A stretch of DNA of 64,000 bases from JAWWPG01 sp033850885 (GCA_033850885.1 JAWWPG010000046.1:1-64000), one strand, 5' to 3'. Shown: positions 22,875 through 32,744, counted from the first letter of the stretch. Numbers and translations: made by a program. Notes: generated from the letters alone by a model not told the origin.

Positions 22875-24453
22875 CGAGACGCAACTCGAGGAGCCGAGCA
22901 AGCGTGCCCAGCACCTCGCTCTGGCACTCGTCGTCATCTCGATCGCCCAGCTCATGGTCGTGCTCGATGCCACCATCGTCACCATCGCCATCCCGTACAT
23001 CAAGCAAGACCTCAGCTTCAGCACGGCCAGCACCTCGTGGATCATCACCGCCTACACACTCTCCTTCGGGGGTTTGCTGCTGCTGGGCGGCCGACTCGGC
23101 GACATCTTCGGGCGGCGCAAGGTGTTCATGGCCGGCGTCATCCTGTTCGCCGTCGCGTCCCTGCTCGGTGGCCTGGCCCAGAGCAAGGAGCTGCTCATCA
23201 GCGCGCGCGTCCTGCAGGGTCTCGGGGCCGCGATCGCCAGCCCCACCGCGCTGGCCCTGATCACCACGACGTTCCCACCCGGCAAGCCGCGTAACCGGGC
23301 CTTCGCGGTGTACGCCGCGATGTCGGGCGCCGGCGCTGCCGTGGGCCTGATCCTCGGCGGGTGGCTCACCGAGTACTCCTGGCGCTGGACGTTCCTCATC
23401 AACGTGCCCATCGGCGTGCTCGCGGCCGTGGCTGCGCCGTTCGTGCTCGCGGAGAGCGCCCGACGCCGCGGAACCTTCGACCTGGGTGGCGCCCTCAGCG
23501 GCACGCTCGGCCTGGTCTCCATCGTCTACGGGCTGACCCACGCCGCTGAGCTGGTCAACCAGAACGCAGCGCGGTCGTGGACCGACCCGGTCACGGTCAC
23601 CGCGCTCGGTCTCGGGGTCGTGCTGCTCGCGACGTTCCTCGTGATCGAGCGTCGGATCAAGGACCCCCTGCTGCCGTTCCGCATCCTGGCCAACCGCACC
23701 AGGGCCACCAGTTTCGCCGTCATGATGCTGATCCCGGCCGGGATGTTCGCCATGTTCTACTTCCTCAGCCTGACCGTGCAGAACGTGCTGGGCTACAGCT
23801 CCCTGCGAGCGGGCTTGGCCTTCCTGCCGTTCAGCGGCGGCATCGTGGTCTCCGCCGGACTCGCGTCCAGCCTGATCAACCGCTTCGACCCGCGGTGGGT
23901 GGCCGGCTTCGGGTCCCTACTTGCGGCCATCGGGATATTCGGGTTCTCCCGGATCGGCTACGACCCCGCGACCCTGACGGTCCACGCGTCGTACGTCAAG
24001 GACCTGCTGCCCTGGATCCTCGTGATGTCGTTCGGCATGGGGTTCGTCTTCGTCCCGCTCACGCTGACCGCGGTTCACGGGGTCGCCGAGCGCGACTCCG
24101 GTATCGGGTCCGGCGTGCTGAACGCGATGCAGCAGATCGGCGGCGCGCTCGGGCTTTCGGTGCTGAGCACGGTGGCGGTCACCGCGCTGCAGAGCAAGGC
24201 GTCCGACATCGCCGCGACAGCCCAGCGGCTGGGCGGGAACCTGGGTGCCGGCCAGCAGAAGGCCTTCAAGGCCCAGGTCGCCAACGTCGCCTTCACGCAC
24301 GGGGCGACCGTTGCGTTCGAGGTCGGGGCGGCCATGATCCTGCTGGGGAGCGTGATCTTGTTCGCGTTCATGCGGGTAAGTCACGCCGAGCTGGCCCACG
24401 ACGGCCCGGCCGGCCAGCCCGCTGGCGTTCCCGTGGAGGCGCACGCCGAGTAG
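22858..24453 (+). CDS. MFS drug:H+ antiporter (DHA2, 14-TM type)
   Basis: 531 aa, hydrophobic throughout. Family signatures: LMVVLDATIVTIAIPYIKQD (motif D1), GGRLGDIFGRRKVFMAG (motif A), ARVLQGLGAAIASPTALALI (motif B), GAGAAVGLILGGWLTEYSWR (motif C) and ERDSGIGSGVLNAMQQIGGA near the C-terminus. This is the EmrB/QacA-like efflux family; the substrate is not predictable. ATG 22858 is preceded by AAAGGAC. It is cotranscribed with the overlapping TetR gene. Confidence 0.92.
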   Translation: MSSVVDETQLEEPSKRAQHLALALVVISIAQLMVVLDATIVTIAIPYIKQDLSFSTASTSWIITAYTLSFGGLLLLGGRLGDIFGRRKVFMAGVILFAVASLLGGLAQSKELLISARVLQGLGAAIASPTALALITTTFPPGKPRNRAFAVYAAMSGAGAAVGLILGGWLTEYSWRWTFLINVPIGVLAAVAAPFVLAESARRRGTFDLGGALSGTLGLVSIVYGLTHAAELVNQNAARSWTDPVTVTALGLGVVLLATFLVIERRIKDPLLPFRILANRTRATSFAVMMLIPAGMFAMFYFLSLTVQNVLGYSSLRAGLAFLPFSGGIVVSAGLASSLINRFDPRWVAGFGSLLAAIGIFGFSRIGYDPATLTVHASYVKDLLPWILVMSFGMGFVFVPLTLTAVHGVAERDSGIGSGVLNAMQQIGGALGLSVLSTVAVTALQSKASDIAATAQRLGGNLGAGQQKAFKAQVANVAFTHGATVAFEVGAAMILLGSVILFAFMRVSHAELAHDGPAGQPAGVPVEAHAE

Positions 24454-24460
24454 CGCTGGC

Positions 24461-24479
24461 GAGCCGGCACCGGCGGCTC
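24461..24479. terminator. Weak terminator-like hairpin between convergent genes
   Basis: GAGCCG-(GCACCGG)-CGGCTC overlaps the hrpA stop codon and lies 8 bp after the MFS stop. Only 6 bp of stem and no T-run. Confidence 0.3.
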
Positions 24480-27400
24480 AGGCCCTCGTCAGCGCCCGCT
24501 CGACACGCTGGAGGGACACCGGCTGGGCGGTTGTGAGCTGCTGTGCCCACAGGCTCACCCGCAGCTCCTCGATGAGCCACCTGACGTGGCGGAGCTCCTC
24601 GCCCGCCGGCTCGCCGGGCGGGAGCGCCGCGACGCGGTTGAGGTACGCCGCCTGGACGCCCGCCACCGTGGCTATCAGGACGGCGTCCCGCCGGGGATCG
24701 GAGGCCAGCTTGTCAAGGCGCGCCACCATCGCCGCGAAGTAGCGCGGGTAGTGCCGAAGGGCGCCCAGCCCGGCCTCTGTCACGAATCCGGGGTGGACGA
24801 GCCTGGCCCGCTGGTCGGACATGTCCGTGAGCGCCGGGAGCATGGCCAGCTCGGCGCGCCCGGAGAGCCGCCTTCCGACCTCGTGTGAGGCCACCAGAGC
24901 ACCCAGGGTGGCGGCGACGACCAGCCGCATCCATTCGAGTCCCTGATCGCGCAGCCGGGCGACCAGGCCTTCGAAGCCGGCGCGGTCCCACGGCGTGCCG
25001 CCCATGTCCTCGATGACGCCGTCCACTGCGCAGGCCCAGCAGTCGGCCATCAGTGCCGCCGTGGAGCCGTGCGGGTTGAGGCCGAGGGAGAGCTTGGCGG
25101 CGTTGTCGAGCTCGTCGAGTACGGCGGAGGCAGGCGACGGGACGGCGAGGGTGGCAAGTCGTCGTACGCCGGCCCGCATCGCCGACGTCTGCGCCGCCTG
25201 GTTCGCGAAGACGTCCAGCCCCACACTCGCACCCTCGTCGACCAGTGCCGGGAAGCCGATCACCTGGTGGCCCGCCCGAACCTGGGCGTACTCGCGGGGC
25301 ACCTCGTCGACGTCCCACGTCGTCATCCCGGACCGCCGGAGCGACGCCGCCGCGGAGCTCACCGAGTCCTCCGTCAGGCCTGCCAACGACCTGCGCAGGT
25401 CTTCCAGGTCCTTGCCCTTGCCGAGGAGCTCACCGTCGTCCCCCCGCACCCGGAACGACAACCGAAGGTGGGCCGGCACCTTGTCGAGGTCCCAGGCGTG
25501 ACGTGGCACGCGCTCCCCTGTCGTTCGCAACAGGAAGCGTTCGAGGGCGTCGAGCAGTGGCTCCTCCCCCGGCGTCACGGCGCTGAGGAAGTCGCGGGCG
25601 AAGTTGGGAGCCGGCACGAACTTGACGCGCAGCGGTTTCGGCAGCGAGCGCAACAAGGCCACGACGAGGTCGTAGCGGAGGCCGGGCACCGGCCACGTGA
25701 AGTCGTCCGGGCTGACGGTGTTGAGCGACGCCACCGGCAGCTCGACCGTGACACCGTCGTCGGCGCTTCCGGGTTCGAACGTGTAGTCCAGCGGGAGCAC
25801 GACGTCACCGTGTTGCCACTGCGTGGGGTAGTCCTGCGACGTCACGTCCGCCGCGGAGTCGTGGACAAGCATGTCGAGGGTGAAGCTGAGCAGGTCGGGC
25901 CGGGCTCGCCGCTCCTTCTTCCACCAGGCGTCGAAGTGCGCCGTGGAGACCACGTCGGCAGGAACCCGCTGGTCGTAGAACTCGAAGAGGCTCTCCTCGT
26001 CGACGACGATGTCCCGCCGCCGGGACCTGTGCTCGAGCTCCGCCGCCTCGTCGAGGAGGGCCTGGTTAGCGACGAAGAAGGCGTGCTGCGTGCGCCATTC
26101 ACCCTGCACGAGGGCATGGCGGATGAAGAGGTCGCGGGCGGTCTGGGGGTCGATCCGGCCGAAGTTGACCGGCCGCTCGGAGACGATCGGCACACCGAAC
26201 AACGTGACCTTCTCCAGCGCCATCACCGCGCCGCGCTTCTTCTCCCAGTGCGGCTCGCTGTAGGTACGTCGAACGAGGTGCCCGCCGATCTCCTCGGCCC
26301 ACGCAGCGTCGATCCGCGCGTTGACCCGACCCCACAGCCGCGAGGTCTCGACGAGCTCCGCCGCCATCACGAGCTCCGGCGGCTTCTTGAAGAGCGCCGA
26401 GCCGGGAAAGATGGCAAAGCGGGTCCCCCGGGCGCCGAGGTAGTCCCGTCGGTCGCCGTCCCGCAGTCCGATGTGGCTGAGCAGGCCCGCGAGCAGAGCC
26501 TGGTGGATCGCCTCCGCGGCCGCCGGCTTCGAGCTGAGTCTGAGCCCGAGCTGGCGGGAGACCTGTCGCAACTGGGAGTCGAGGTCCTGCCACTCCCGCA
26601 CCCTCAGGTAGTTGAGGAAGTCCCGTTTGCACATCCGGCGGAAGGCGCTCGAGCTCAGGTCGTGCTGCTGCTCCTTGAGATAGCGCCAGAGGTTCAGAAT
26701 CCCGGCGAAGTCGGAGTCGGGGTCGGCGAACCGGCGGTGCAGCTGGTCGGCACGCTCCTGCTGGTCGGCCGGGCGTTCCCGCGGATCCTGCATGGACAGT
26801 GCTGCCGTGACGACGATGACCTCACGGAGGCTGCCGAGGCGGTCCGCCTCGATGAGCATCCGGCCGAGCCGGGGGTCGATCGGCAGCTTCGAGAGCTGGC
26901 TTCCGGTCTTGGTGAGCCGCGGCCTGCCGGTACGGCGGTCTGCCGCCGTCCCGAGGCTGATCGCTCCGATCTCCTCGAGGAGCTGAAGACCGGCCTGGAC
27001 GGCGCGGGTGTCGGGCGCCTCGACGAAGGGGAACCTGGCGATGTCCCCGAGACCCAGCGCGGTCATCTGCAGGATGACCGCCGCGAGGTTGGTGCGCAGG
27101 ATCTCGGGCTCGGTGAACTCCGGTCGGGCGCGATAGTCCTCCTCGGTGTACAGCCGGACGCAGATCCCGTCGGCGACCCGGCCGCACCGGCCGGCCCGCT
27201 GGTTCGCGCTGGCCTGTGAGATCGGCTCGATCGGCAGCCGTTGCACCTTTGTCCGCGTGCTGTAGCGGGAGATCCGGGCGAGTCCCGTGTCGACGACGTA
27301 CCGGATCCCCGGCACGGTGAGCGACGTCTCGGCGACGTTCGTCGCCAGTACGACCCGGCGGTTCGGGTGGGGGGCGAAGACCCGGTGCTGCTCGGCGGCC

Positions 27401-28272
27401 GAGAGCCGCGCGTACAGCGGCAGCACCTCGAGGGCGTCGGTGGGCCGGGTCGCGGTGAGCCTGTTGAGCGCTTCGGCGGCGTCGCGGATCTCCCGCTCCC
27501 CCGACAGGAACACCAGAATGTCGCCCGGCCCCTCCCGCATCAGCTCACGGACCGCATCGGTGATGCCGGTGGGCTGGTCGTCGGCGGGTTCGCGGTAGCG
27601 CACCTCCACCGGGTACATCCGGCCGGACACCTCGATGACGGGGGCGTTGTCGAAGTGCTCGGAGAACCGCTGCGGGTCGATGGTGGCCGAGGTGATGACG
27701 AGCTTGAGGTCGGGGCGCCGCGGAAGAAGCTGCTTGAGATAACCCAGGATGAAGTCGATGTTGAGGCTCCGCTCGTGGGCCTCGTCGATGATGATCGTGT
27801 CGTACCGGCGCAGCAGCCGGTCCCGCTGGATCTCGGCCAGCAGGATCCCGTCGGTCATGACCTTGACCAGGGTGCTTTCGCTCGACCTGTCGGTGAAACG
27901 GACCTGGTAGCCCACGATGTCCCCGAGGTCGGTGCCGAGCTCCTCGGCGATCCGCTCCGCGACGCTGCGCGCGGCGATCCGGCGCGGCTGGGTGTGCCCA
28001 ACGACCGCACCCGCCTGTCCCCGTCCGAGTTCCAAGCAGATCTTGGGCAGCTGGGTCGTCTTCCCGCTGCCGGTCTCGCCGGCGACGATCACCACCTGGT
28101 TGTCCGCGATGGCGGCGGCGATGTCCTTCCGCCGCTGCGAGACCGGCAGCTCTTCCGGGTAGCTGACCAGCCAGCGCCGTACCTGCGCGGCGTCCATGTC
28201 GTCGGCGCCCCCGTCGTCCTCGAGAGCAGGGCGCGAGCTGCCGCTCACGTCGCTAGCGGGGTGCGCTGCCAT
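24478..28272 (-). CDS. hrpA: ATP-dependent RNA helicase HrpA
   Basis: 1264 aa, the usual size of bacterial HrpA. Motif I is VAGETGSGKTTQLPK (Walker A at about 65-72), Ia TQPRRIAARSVAERIAEELG, motif II IIIDEAHERSLN, motif III ITSATID, then VLATNVAETSLTVPGIRYVV, motif VI QRAGRCGRVADG, followed by the HA2/OB regions and the long DUF3418 C-terminus. ATG 28272 is preferred because GGGAG lies just upstream; the open frame continues 60 codons further but that part is non-homologous. HrpA acts on structured RNA and stalled ribosomes. Confidence 0.93.
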   Translation of the reverse strand: MAAHPASDVSGSSRPALEDDGGADDMDAAQVRRWLVSYPEELPVSQRRKDIAAAIADNQVVIVAGETGSGKTTQLPKICLELGRGQAGAVVGHTQPRRIAARSVAERIAEELGTDLGDIVGYQVRFTDRSSESTLVKVMTDGILLAEIQRDRLLRRYDTIIIDEAHERSLNIDFILGYLKQLLPRRPDLKLVITSATIDPQRFSEHFDNAPVIEVSGRMYPVEVRYREPADDQPTGITDAVRELMREGPGDILVFLSGEREIRDAAEALNRLTATRPTDALEVLPLYARLSAAEQHRVFAPHPNRRVVLATNVAETSLTVPGIRYVVDTGLARISRYSTRTKVQRLPIEPISQASANQRAGRCGRVADGICVRLYTEEDYRARPEFTEPEILRTNLAAVILQMTALGLGDIARFPFVEAPDTRAVQAGLQLLEEIGAISLGTAADRRTGRPRLTKTGSQLSKLPIDPRLGRMLIEADRLGSLREVIVVTAALSMQDPRERPADQQERADQLHRRFADPDSDFAGILNLWRYLKEQQHDLSSSAFRRMCKRDFLNYLRVREWQDLDSQLRQVSRQLGLRLSSKPAAAEAIHQALLAGLLSHIGLRDGDRRDYLGARGTRFAIFPGSALFKKPPELVMAAELVETSRLWGRVNARIDAAWAEEIGGHLVRRTYSEPHWEKKRGAVMALEKVTLFGVPIVSERPVNFGRIDPQTARDLFIRHALVQGEWRTQHAFFVANQALLDEAAELEHRSRRRDIVVDEESLFEFYDQRVPADVVSTAHFDAWWKKERRARPDLLSFTLDMLVHDSAADVTSQDYPTQWQHGDVVLPLDYTFEPGSADDGVTVELPVASLNTVSPDDFTWPVPGLRYDLVVALLRSLPKPLRVKFVPAPNFARDFLSAVTPGEEPLLDALERFLLRTTGERVPRHAWDLDKVPAHLRLSFRVRGDDGELLGKGKDLEDLRRSLAGLTEDSVSSAAASLRRSGMTTWDVDEVPREYAQVRAGHQVIGFPALVDEGASVGLDVFANQAAQTSAMRAGVRRLATLAVPSPASAVLDELDNAAKLSLGLNPHGSTAALMADCWACAVDGVIEDMGGTPWDRAGFEGLVARLRDQGLEWMRLVVAATLGALVASHEVGRRLSGRAELAMLPALTDMSDQRARLVHPGFVTEAGLGALRHYPRYFAAMVARLDKLASDPRRDAVLIATVAGVQAAYLNRVAALPPGEPAGEELRHVRWLIEELRVSLWAQQLTTAQPVSLQRVERALTRA

Positions 28273-28693
28273 GGTGGCTCCCAGGATAGGGAGGAGCCCC
28301 CAGCCGGCCCAACAGGTTTGACCGTTCGTTCCACAACGGCGACACGTTCGGCCGCGTCGTTCCCAAAATCCCCGAGAACGATCTCGATGTGGTCCAAGAT
28401 GACGACATGACCACACGAGTCGGCAGCTTCGTTGGCGGGCACTTCCACCCAAGACTGGTGACAGCCCTGGTCACGATCGCGATGATCGGTACCTGGAGGG
28501 GACGCACCTTCCTCGACGACGACTCCGGCTTCGACGACGTCGCCGACTTCGTGCCGGCCGACACGACGGCCCGGGACTCACTGCCAGGATCCGCCGCCGC
28601 GGCTGCGGTTACGCCCCCGCGCGGCACCGCGCACCCGGCCGCTGCCTGAGCCGGCCCGCGCGGCTGTCAGCCACCAAGGCGCAGCACGCACAA
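28273..28693. other. Region upstream of hrpA without a firm gene
   Basis: A divergent frame from about 28407 (MTTRVGSFVGGHFHPRLVTA) would give 80 aa, but it lacks a clear RBS and its second half is low-complexity Ala/Pro. I leave it uncalled. The hrpA promoter should be here. Confidence 0.35.
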
Positions 28694-28724
28694 CCGAGGC
28701 GCCCGGCTGAGCCAGGCGCCTCGG
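28694..28724. terminator. Strong terminator-like hairpin
   Basis: Perfect 10-bp stem CCGAGGCGCC-(11 nt)-GGCGCCTCGG. On the minus strand it lies downstream of the TVQL-repeat gene and the hairpin array, so it is the natural end of that transcript. Confidence 0.6.
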
Positions 28725-28763
28725 CGCGATTCCCTCGTGAGGTGGTGCGGGGAACCGAAGAAC

Positions 28764-29003
28764 GGTTCCCGCTGAAGGGGGTGCGAGAACCGTTCTTCGT
28801 GGTGCCGGCTCCCGCTTGAAGGGGGTGCGGGAGCCGTTCTTCGTGGTGCCGGTTCCCGCTGAAGGGGGATGCGGGAGCCGTTCTTCGTGGTGCCGGTTCC
28901 CGCTTGAAGGGGGTGCGGGAGCCGTTCTTCTTTCTGCTGGTTCCCGCTATAGGGGGGCGGGAACCGTCCGCTGGTTCCCCACCTGGGAGGGGTGCGGGAA
29001 CCG
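28764..29003. repeat. Tandem array of six hairpin units (~44 bp)
   Basis: Units begin GGTTCCCGC(T)TGAAGGGGG and continue (T)GCGGGAGCC GTTCTTCGTGGTGCC. Within each unit GGTTCCCGC pairs with GCGGGAACC/AGCC across a purine-rich loop of about 10-11 nt, so the array is a chain of 9-bp hairpins separated by about 15 nt. Units 1-4 are very similar; 5 and 6 have diverged. It lies in the presumed 3' untranslated region of the TVQL gene. Open frames across it are not believable proteins. Confidence 0.75.
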
Positions 29004-29088
29004 TCTGGGTATCCGAGCCGGATGTTCGTGTCCTTGGGACCCTCGTATGTGGTCGCCGTCAGACCTGCATCCGACTCTGCGGGATGGG

Positions 29089-29298
29089 CTAGAGCTGTAC
29101 GGTCTGGAGCTGTACGGTCTGGCCCTTGAGCTGGACCGTGTTGAGCTGGACCGTGCTGAGCTGAACGGTGTTGAGCTGGACCGTGCTGGATCTTGGAGAG
29201 GCAGCCTGGGCCGGGCCTGACGCAACCATCCCGAGGGGGATCAGCACGAGCGAGCCGACGACGAGGCCGCTGGAGAGGCGCGAGAATACGTTCTTCAT
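29089..29298 (-). CDS. Tiny secreted TVQL-repeat protein
   Basis: 69 aa. The signal peptide MKNVFSRLSSGLVVGSLVLI ends at about QA32 (SGPAQA). The mature 37 residues are ASPRSS followed by six TVQL units: STVQL NTVQL STVQL NTVQL, KGQTVQL, QTVQL. The DNA shows the same 15-bp period. Start ATG 29298 has AAGGA 8 nt upstream; ATG 29319 is an in-frame alternative. The alternation of hydrophobic (V, L) and polar (T, Q, N/S) residues suggests a beta-strand or solenoid and perhaps self-association. No family is known to me. It lies 215 bp downstream of the LuxR/ATPase gene on the same strand and is followed by the hairpin array. Confidence 0.7.
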   Translation of the reverse strand: MKNVFSRLSSGLVVGSLVLIPLGMVASGPAQAASPRSSTVQLNTVQLSTVQLNTVQLKGQTVQLQTVQL

Positions 29299-29513
29299 TG
29301 GGTTTTCCTTCCCCTTCACGGCCTGCCACCTGCAGTCCGGAGCAGCTCATAACTTCCAAGTTCGAGGTGCTTGCATCAGCATCGTTCCTGCCGGGGCGCT
29401 ACGGCAATTGGGCAAACGACCCATCTTTGGTTCGGGTGGAAAAGTGAACGCAGTACTTAAAACTACCACAAGTGCTGATTTCCGGCTTTATCATACTCGA
29501 CTGACGCTCTAGG

Positions 29514-32498
29514 CTATCGTGCAATTCCTTTCAGCCGCATCATTCCCAGCGGTGGGTCGTCAGGAAGGATCCCCGCCTCGACCGCCTTGACGGCAAGAGC
29601 GGTCCGCGAGGTCGCGCTCAGCTTGCGCCGCGCCGAGTCGAGGTGCCGCGCGATGGTCTTCGGTGAGAGAACGAGCAGCTCGCCGATCTCCCTGTTGGTG
29701 AGCCCACTCACCAACAACGACACGACGTCGATCTCGCGTGGCGACAGCTCATCACCGTAGCTGCGGCGTCCCCCTCGCTGGACGCCTCGGACCTCGACAC
29801 CGAAGCCGCGGAGAGTAGCGACGACCCGCTCGGCGTCCGCGACCGCGCCGAGGTCGACAAGCGACTGCCGCACCGTGGTGAGGATGCTCACGCCGGCGTC
29901 GCGCCGGTCACCGGCAATGAGGTTCGCCGCCTCGCGTTCTCGCGCCAGCGCGGCATCGAACGGCCGTGGCAACCGCTCCCACAGCTCTGCCACCTCGCCG
30001 AAACGCTCGGCCACCACCCTGGGGTCCTCGCCCTGGGCCTGGGCCAACAGGGCTTGGCAGAGCTTGAGAGCCGCTGACGGCGCGGGAGCGGCCAAGCCGC
30101 TGAGCCCGCTGGCGAAGGCGCTCGTGAGCACGCTGGCCTGCTCGATCTGGCCGCTGACGACCATCGCCTCGACCCGGATCGGGGCGATCTCGGTCGCCCA
30201 GACCCACGCACCCTTGCGGGTGATCTCCTCCATCGGCATCTCGGTGACCTGCAACGCCTGCTCGACGCGACCCTGGTCCAGCTGGAGCGAGGCCAGCGCA
30301 GCGGCCACGATCACCAGGAGATCCGGAACCTGCTGGACCTCGTCCTGCTCGAGCAACGCCGTCAGCCGCTCCTCGGCGACGTAGACGTTGCCCTCGGCCG
30401 CCTCGAGCAGTCGAGCCACCAGGTTCGCCTCCATCTGGGGAAGGCGCTCCCCACGCTGGCTGCCGATGGCCGCCACCCGATCGGCCAGCCCTTCCCATCT
30501 GCCGGTCAGCCAGTCGAGATGCGCCGACGCGGCGAGGATCGGGTCGTGGATCCGCTCGAACCGGCCGGCGTCGGCGAGTGCCAGCGCTGTGGACAGGTGG
30601 TGGTGCGCGGCCGAGTACCGGCCCCACAACATGGCGGTGGCACCGGCGTTCCCGTGTCCTCTGGTCGCCTGAAGTCCCTCTTTCACCGTTGTTGCGATCA
30701 CCGGCATCCTGGCGGCAAGCTCCCAGCCGGACTCCTCGCCGAACAGCAGCAGCGTGGTCATCCGGTCCACCGTCATGGTCAGCTTGTCGATATCGGACAT
30801 CGTGGCCGGCTCGATCTCCGCAGCCCGCGTCAGCCACTCGATGTGCTTGCTCGCATGCCAGGTACTGCCGTAAGGGTGGCCGAGGTAGACCATCGCCCGC
30901 GTCGACTCGATCGGGTCGTGGGCAAGGTCAGGGATGGCCAGCTCGAGCTGGGCGCGCCCACCCTCGAAGTCCGCGAGCTGCATCAGCAGGCGGCCGAGCG
31001 GGCTGCGGATCTCCGCCACGTCGCGGGGCACCATCCCATCGACCACGACGATGCGACGCAGTGAGTCGACCACCTTGCGGACCAGCTCGCTGTCGACCGA
31101 ACGACGAAAGACCTCAACTCCCGCCAGCCGCTTCGCGAGCCGCGAGCGGGTGCGCAGGGGAAGCTCAGCGGCGTTGACGAGCTCGGTGAGCAGGACCACA
31201 CCGGTGCTGTCGTCGCCCGCGGAGATGGCGATGTCGGCGGCCAGCTCGCCGTACAACGCCCAGTTGCCGGCGTCGTTCGCCTTCCGGAAGTGGGAGACCA
31301 GCCTCGCGACGGGTTGCGGGCGGACGTTCTCGAGCGCGTGTCCGGCCCGGAGGTGAAGGAACCGCCGGTCCAGGGCCGGCAGGGCGTCGTAGATGGCCTT
31401 GGAGGCCAGCACATGACGGAACGCCACCAGACCGGACTGGTCCTCGCCGAGCAGTCCCGAGGAGACGGCCTCCATGATCGCGCCCCGCGCCTGCGCCATC
31501 GAGAGGTCGCTGACGGCGATGATCGTTTCGACGTCGACGGCGTCGGACAAGACGGCGGCCGACTGGAGGATTCGCTGGGCGTCCTCCGACAACGACTGGG
31601 TGCGCTCCAGGACGGCGTCACGAACCAAGGGGGGTACGTCGAGATCGACCTCGTCACGTCGTTCCCAGACCCCGTCACGACGCTCCAAAGAGGATCTCTC
31701 GCGCAGCAGCCGCACCGACTCCTCGACCGCCAGCGGAAGACCCTCGGTGCGGTCCTGGAGGTAGCTGGCGAACTCCAGGGTGACGGGCTCGTCGTTCAGC
31801 ATCGACGACATCAAGGCACTGGTCCGGGTGACGTCGAACGGGACGAGCGAGACGCGGCGATGCTGCGCGCCCGCCGGTATCCGGGAGGTCAGCCGAAGCA
31901 GCAGCGAGTCGGCGGCGACATCGTCGGGTCGATAGGTGAGCAGCAGGCTGATTCCGTCGCCGGGCTGTGACGCCACGAGCAGCAGGAACTCCAAGGTGGC
32001 CTCGTCGGCCCAGTGCAGGTCCTCGACCACGAGCAGCGACAGGCGCAGCTCGCCGAGGAGCTGGATGATGGCCGCGAACAGCCGGTGCCGCTCCGCCTTC
32101 GCATCCTGTAGTGCCTCGGGGAGGGGCGGCAGGTCCGCAGCCCACTCGGGGAACAGCGGGCGGAGGGCGCCCGCGAGCGCGTCGAGCTGGAGCCCCTCGA
32201 CGCCGGGACATCGGGCCCGCAGCGCCGCGACGATCGGACCCAGCGTGAACGGGTCGCGGAACGGCGGACAGACCCCGAAGAGTACGGCGTCCGCCGGGGC
32301 TGCCGACGAGCGCAGGAACTCCTGGACAAGGCGGCTCTTCCCGACGCCGGCCTCGCCTTCCACGAGCACGACGGAGCCAGGTCGTTGCAAGGCCTGGGTG
32401 ACCTGGGCGAACTCGCGGTCGCGACCGACGAAGCCCGGAGCCACCGAGTTCGGGGCCGCCGTCGAGGCGGTCAGCACCAGCTGATCGTGTGCTGTCAC
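29514..32498 (-). CDS. Large LuxR-family regulator with AAA ATPase domain (LAL/MalT-like)
   Basis: 994 aa from GTG 32498. N-terminal ATPase: FVGRDREFAQVTQALQRPGS, Walker A VLVEGEAGVGKSRLVQEFL, and LLVVEDLHWADEATLEFLLL (Walker B-like). A long helical TPR-like middle (about 400-880) follows. The C-terminal LuxR HTH is LSPREIDVVSLLVSGLTNRE with LLVLSPKTIARHLDSARRKL. Such proteins activate genes in response to a ligand sensed by the middle part, using ATP. No obvious dedicated target operon adjoins it except the small TVQL gene downstream; that link is inference. Confidence 0.9.
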   Translation of the reverse strand: MTAHDQLVLTASTAAPNSVAPGFVGRDREFAQVTQALQRPGSVVLVEGEAGVGKSRLVQEFLRSSAAPADAVLFGVCPPFRDPFTLGPIVAALRARCPGVEGLQLDALAGALRPLFPEWAADLPPLPEALQDAKAERHRLFAAIIQLLGELRLSLLVVEDLHWADEATLEFLLLVASQPGDGISLLLTYRPDDVAADSLLLRLTSRIPAGAQHRRVSLVPFDVTRTSALMSSMLNDEPVTLEFASYLQDRTEGLPLAVEESVRLLRERSSLERRDGVWERRDEVDLDVPPLVRDAVLERTQSLSEDAQRILQSAAVLSDAVDVETIIAVSDLSMAQARGAIMEAVSSGLLGEDQSGLVAFRHVLASKAIYDALPALDRRFLHLRAGHALENVRPQPVARLVSHFRKANDAGNWALYGELAADIAISAGDDSTGVVLLTELVNAAELPLRTRSRLAKRLAGVEVFRRSVDSELVRKVVDSLRRIVVVDGMVPRDVAEIRSPLGRLLMQLADFEGGRAQLELAIPDLAHDPIESTRAMVYLGHPYGSTWHASKHIEWLTRAAEIEPATMSDIDKLTMTVDRMTTLLLFGEESGWELAARMPVIATTVKEGLQATRGHGNAGATAMLWGRYSAAHHHLSTALALADAGRFERIHDPILAASAHLDWLTGRWEGLADRVAAIGSQRGERLPQMEANLVARLLEAAEGNVYVAEERLTALLEQDEVQQVPDLLVIVAAALASLQLDQGRVEQALQVTEMPMEEITRKGAWVWATEIAPIRVEAMVVSGQIEQASVLTSAFASGLSGLAAPAPSAALKLCQALLAQAQGEDPRVVAERFGEVAELWERLPRPFDAALAREREAANLIAGDRRDAGVSILTTVRQSLVDLGAVADAERVVATLRGFGVEVRGVQRGGRRSYGDELSPREIDVVSLLVSGLTNREIGELLVLSPKTIARHLDSARRKLSATSRTALAVKAVEAGILPDDPPLGMMRLKGIAR

Positions 32499-32744
32499 CG
32501 CGACGTCCCTCCGGTCCGGGCCTTTGCTGGCGTGCCGTGTGGGTTCGCCTTGCTGTTCGCCAACTGGCTCAGAATCACTCTCCTACGCAGAACAAACCAC
32601 TACCCGCTCAGGTCGCCGTATCCAACGGAGGGCGGGGTCTGTGCTTCTCCACGCTAGGGGTGACTTGCCTCAAGGGTAGCGTGAACGCGTGATTCGGCCC
32701 TCCCAGTTTCGATTCACACAACGACGAAGGGCGGGGAGACGCTG

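Noticed and set aside
25069..27219. 716-aa open frame on the plus strand opposite hrpA
   Set aside because: It is antisense to a clear full-length HrpA and has the Arg/Glu/Val-rich composition of a high-GC shadow frame, with no recognisable domain.
28407..28649. 80-aa frame divergent from hrpA
   Set aside because: No clear RBS, and the C-terminal half is Ala/Pro low complexity; insufficient support.
28764..29003. CRISPR-like look of the tandem array
   Set aside because: Units are contiguous variants of one hairpin; there are no unique spacers of constant length and no cas genes.
28816..29220. 134-aa plus-strand frame through the repeat array
   Set aside because: Low-complexity translation of the hairpin repeats and antisense to the TVQL gene; no RBS.
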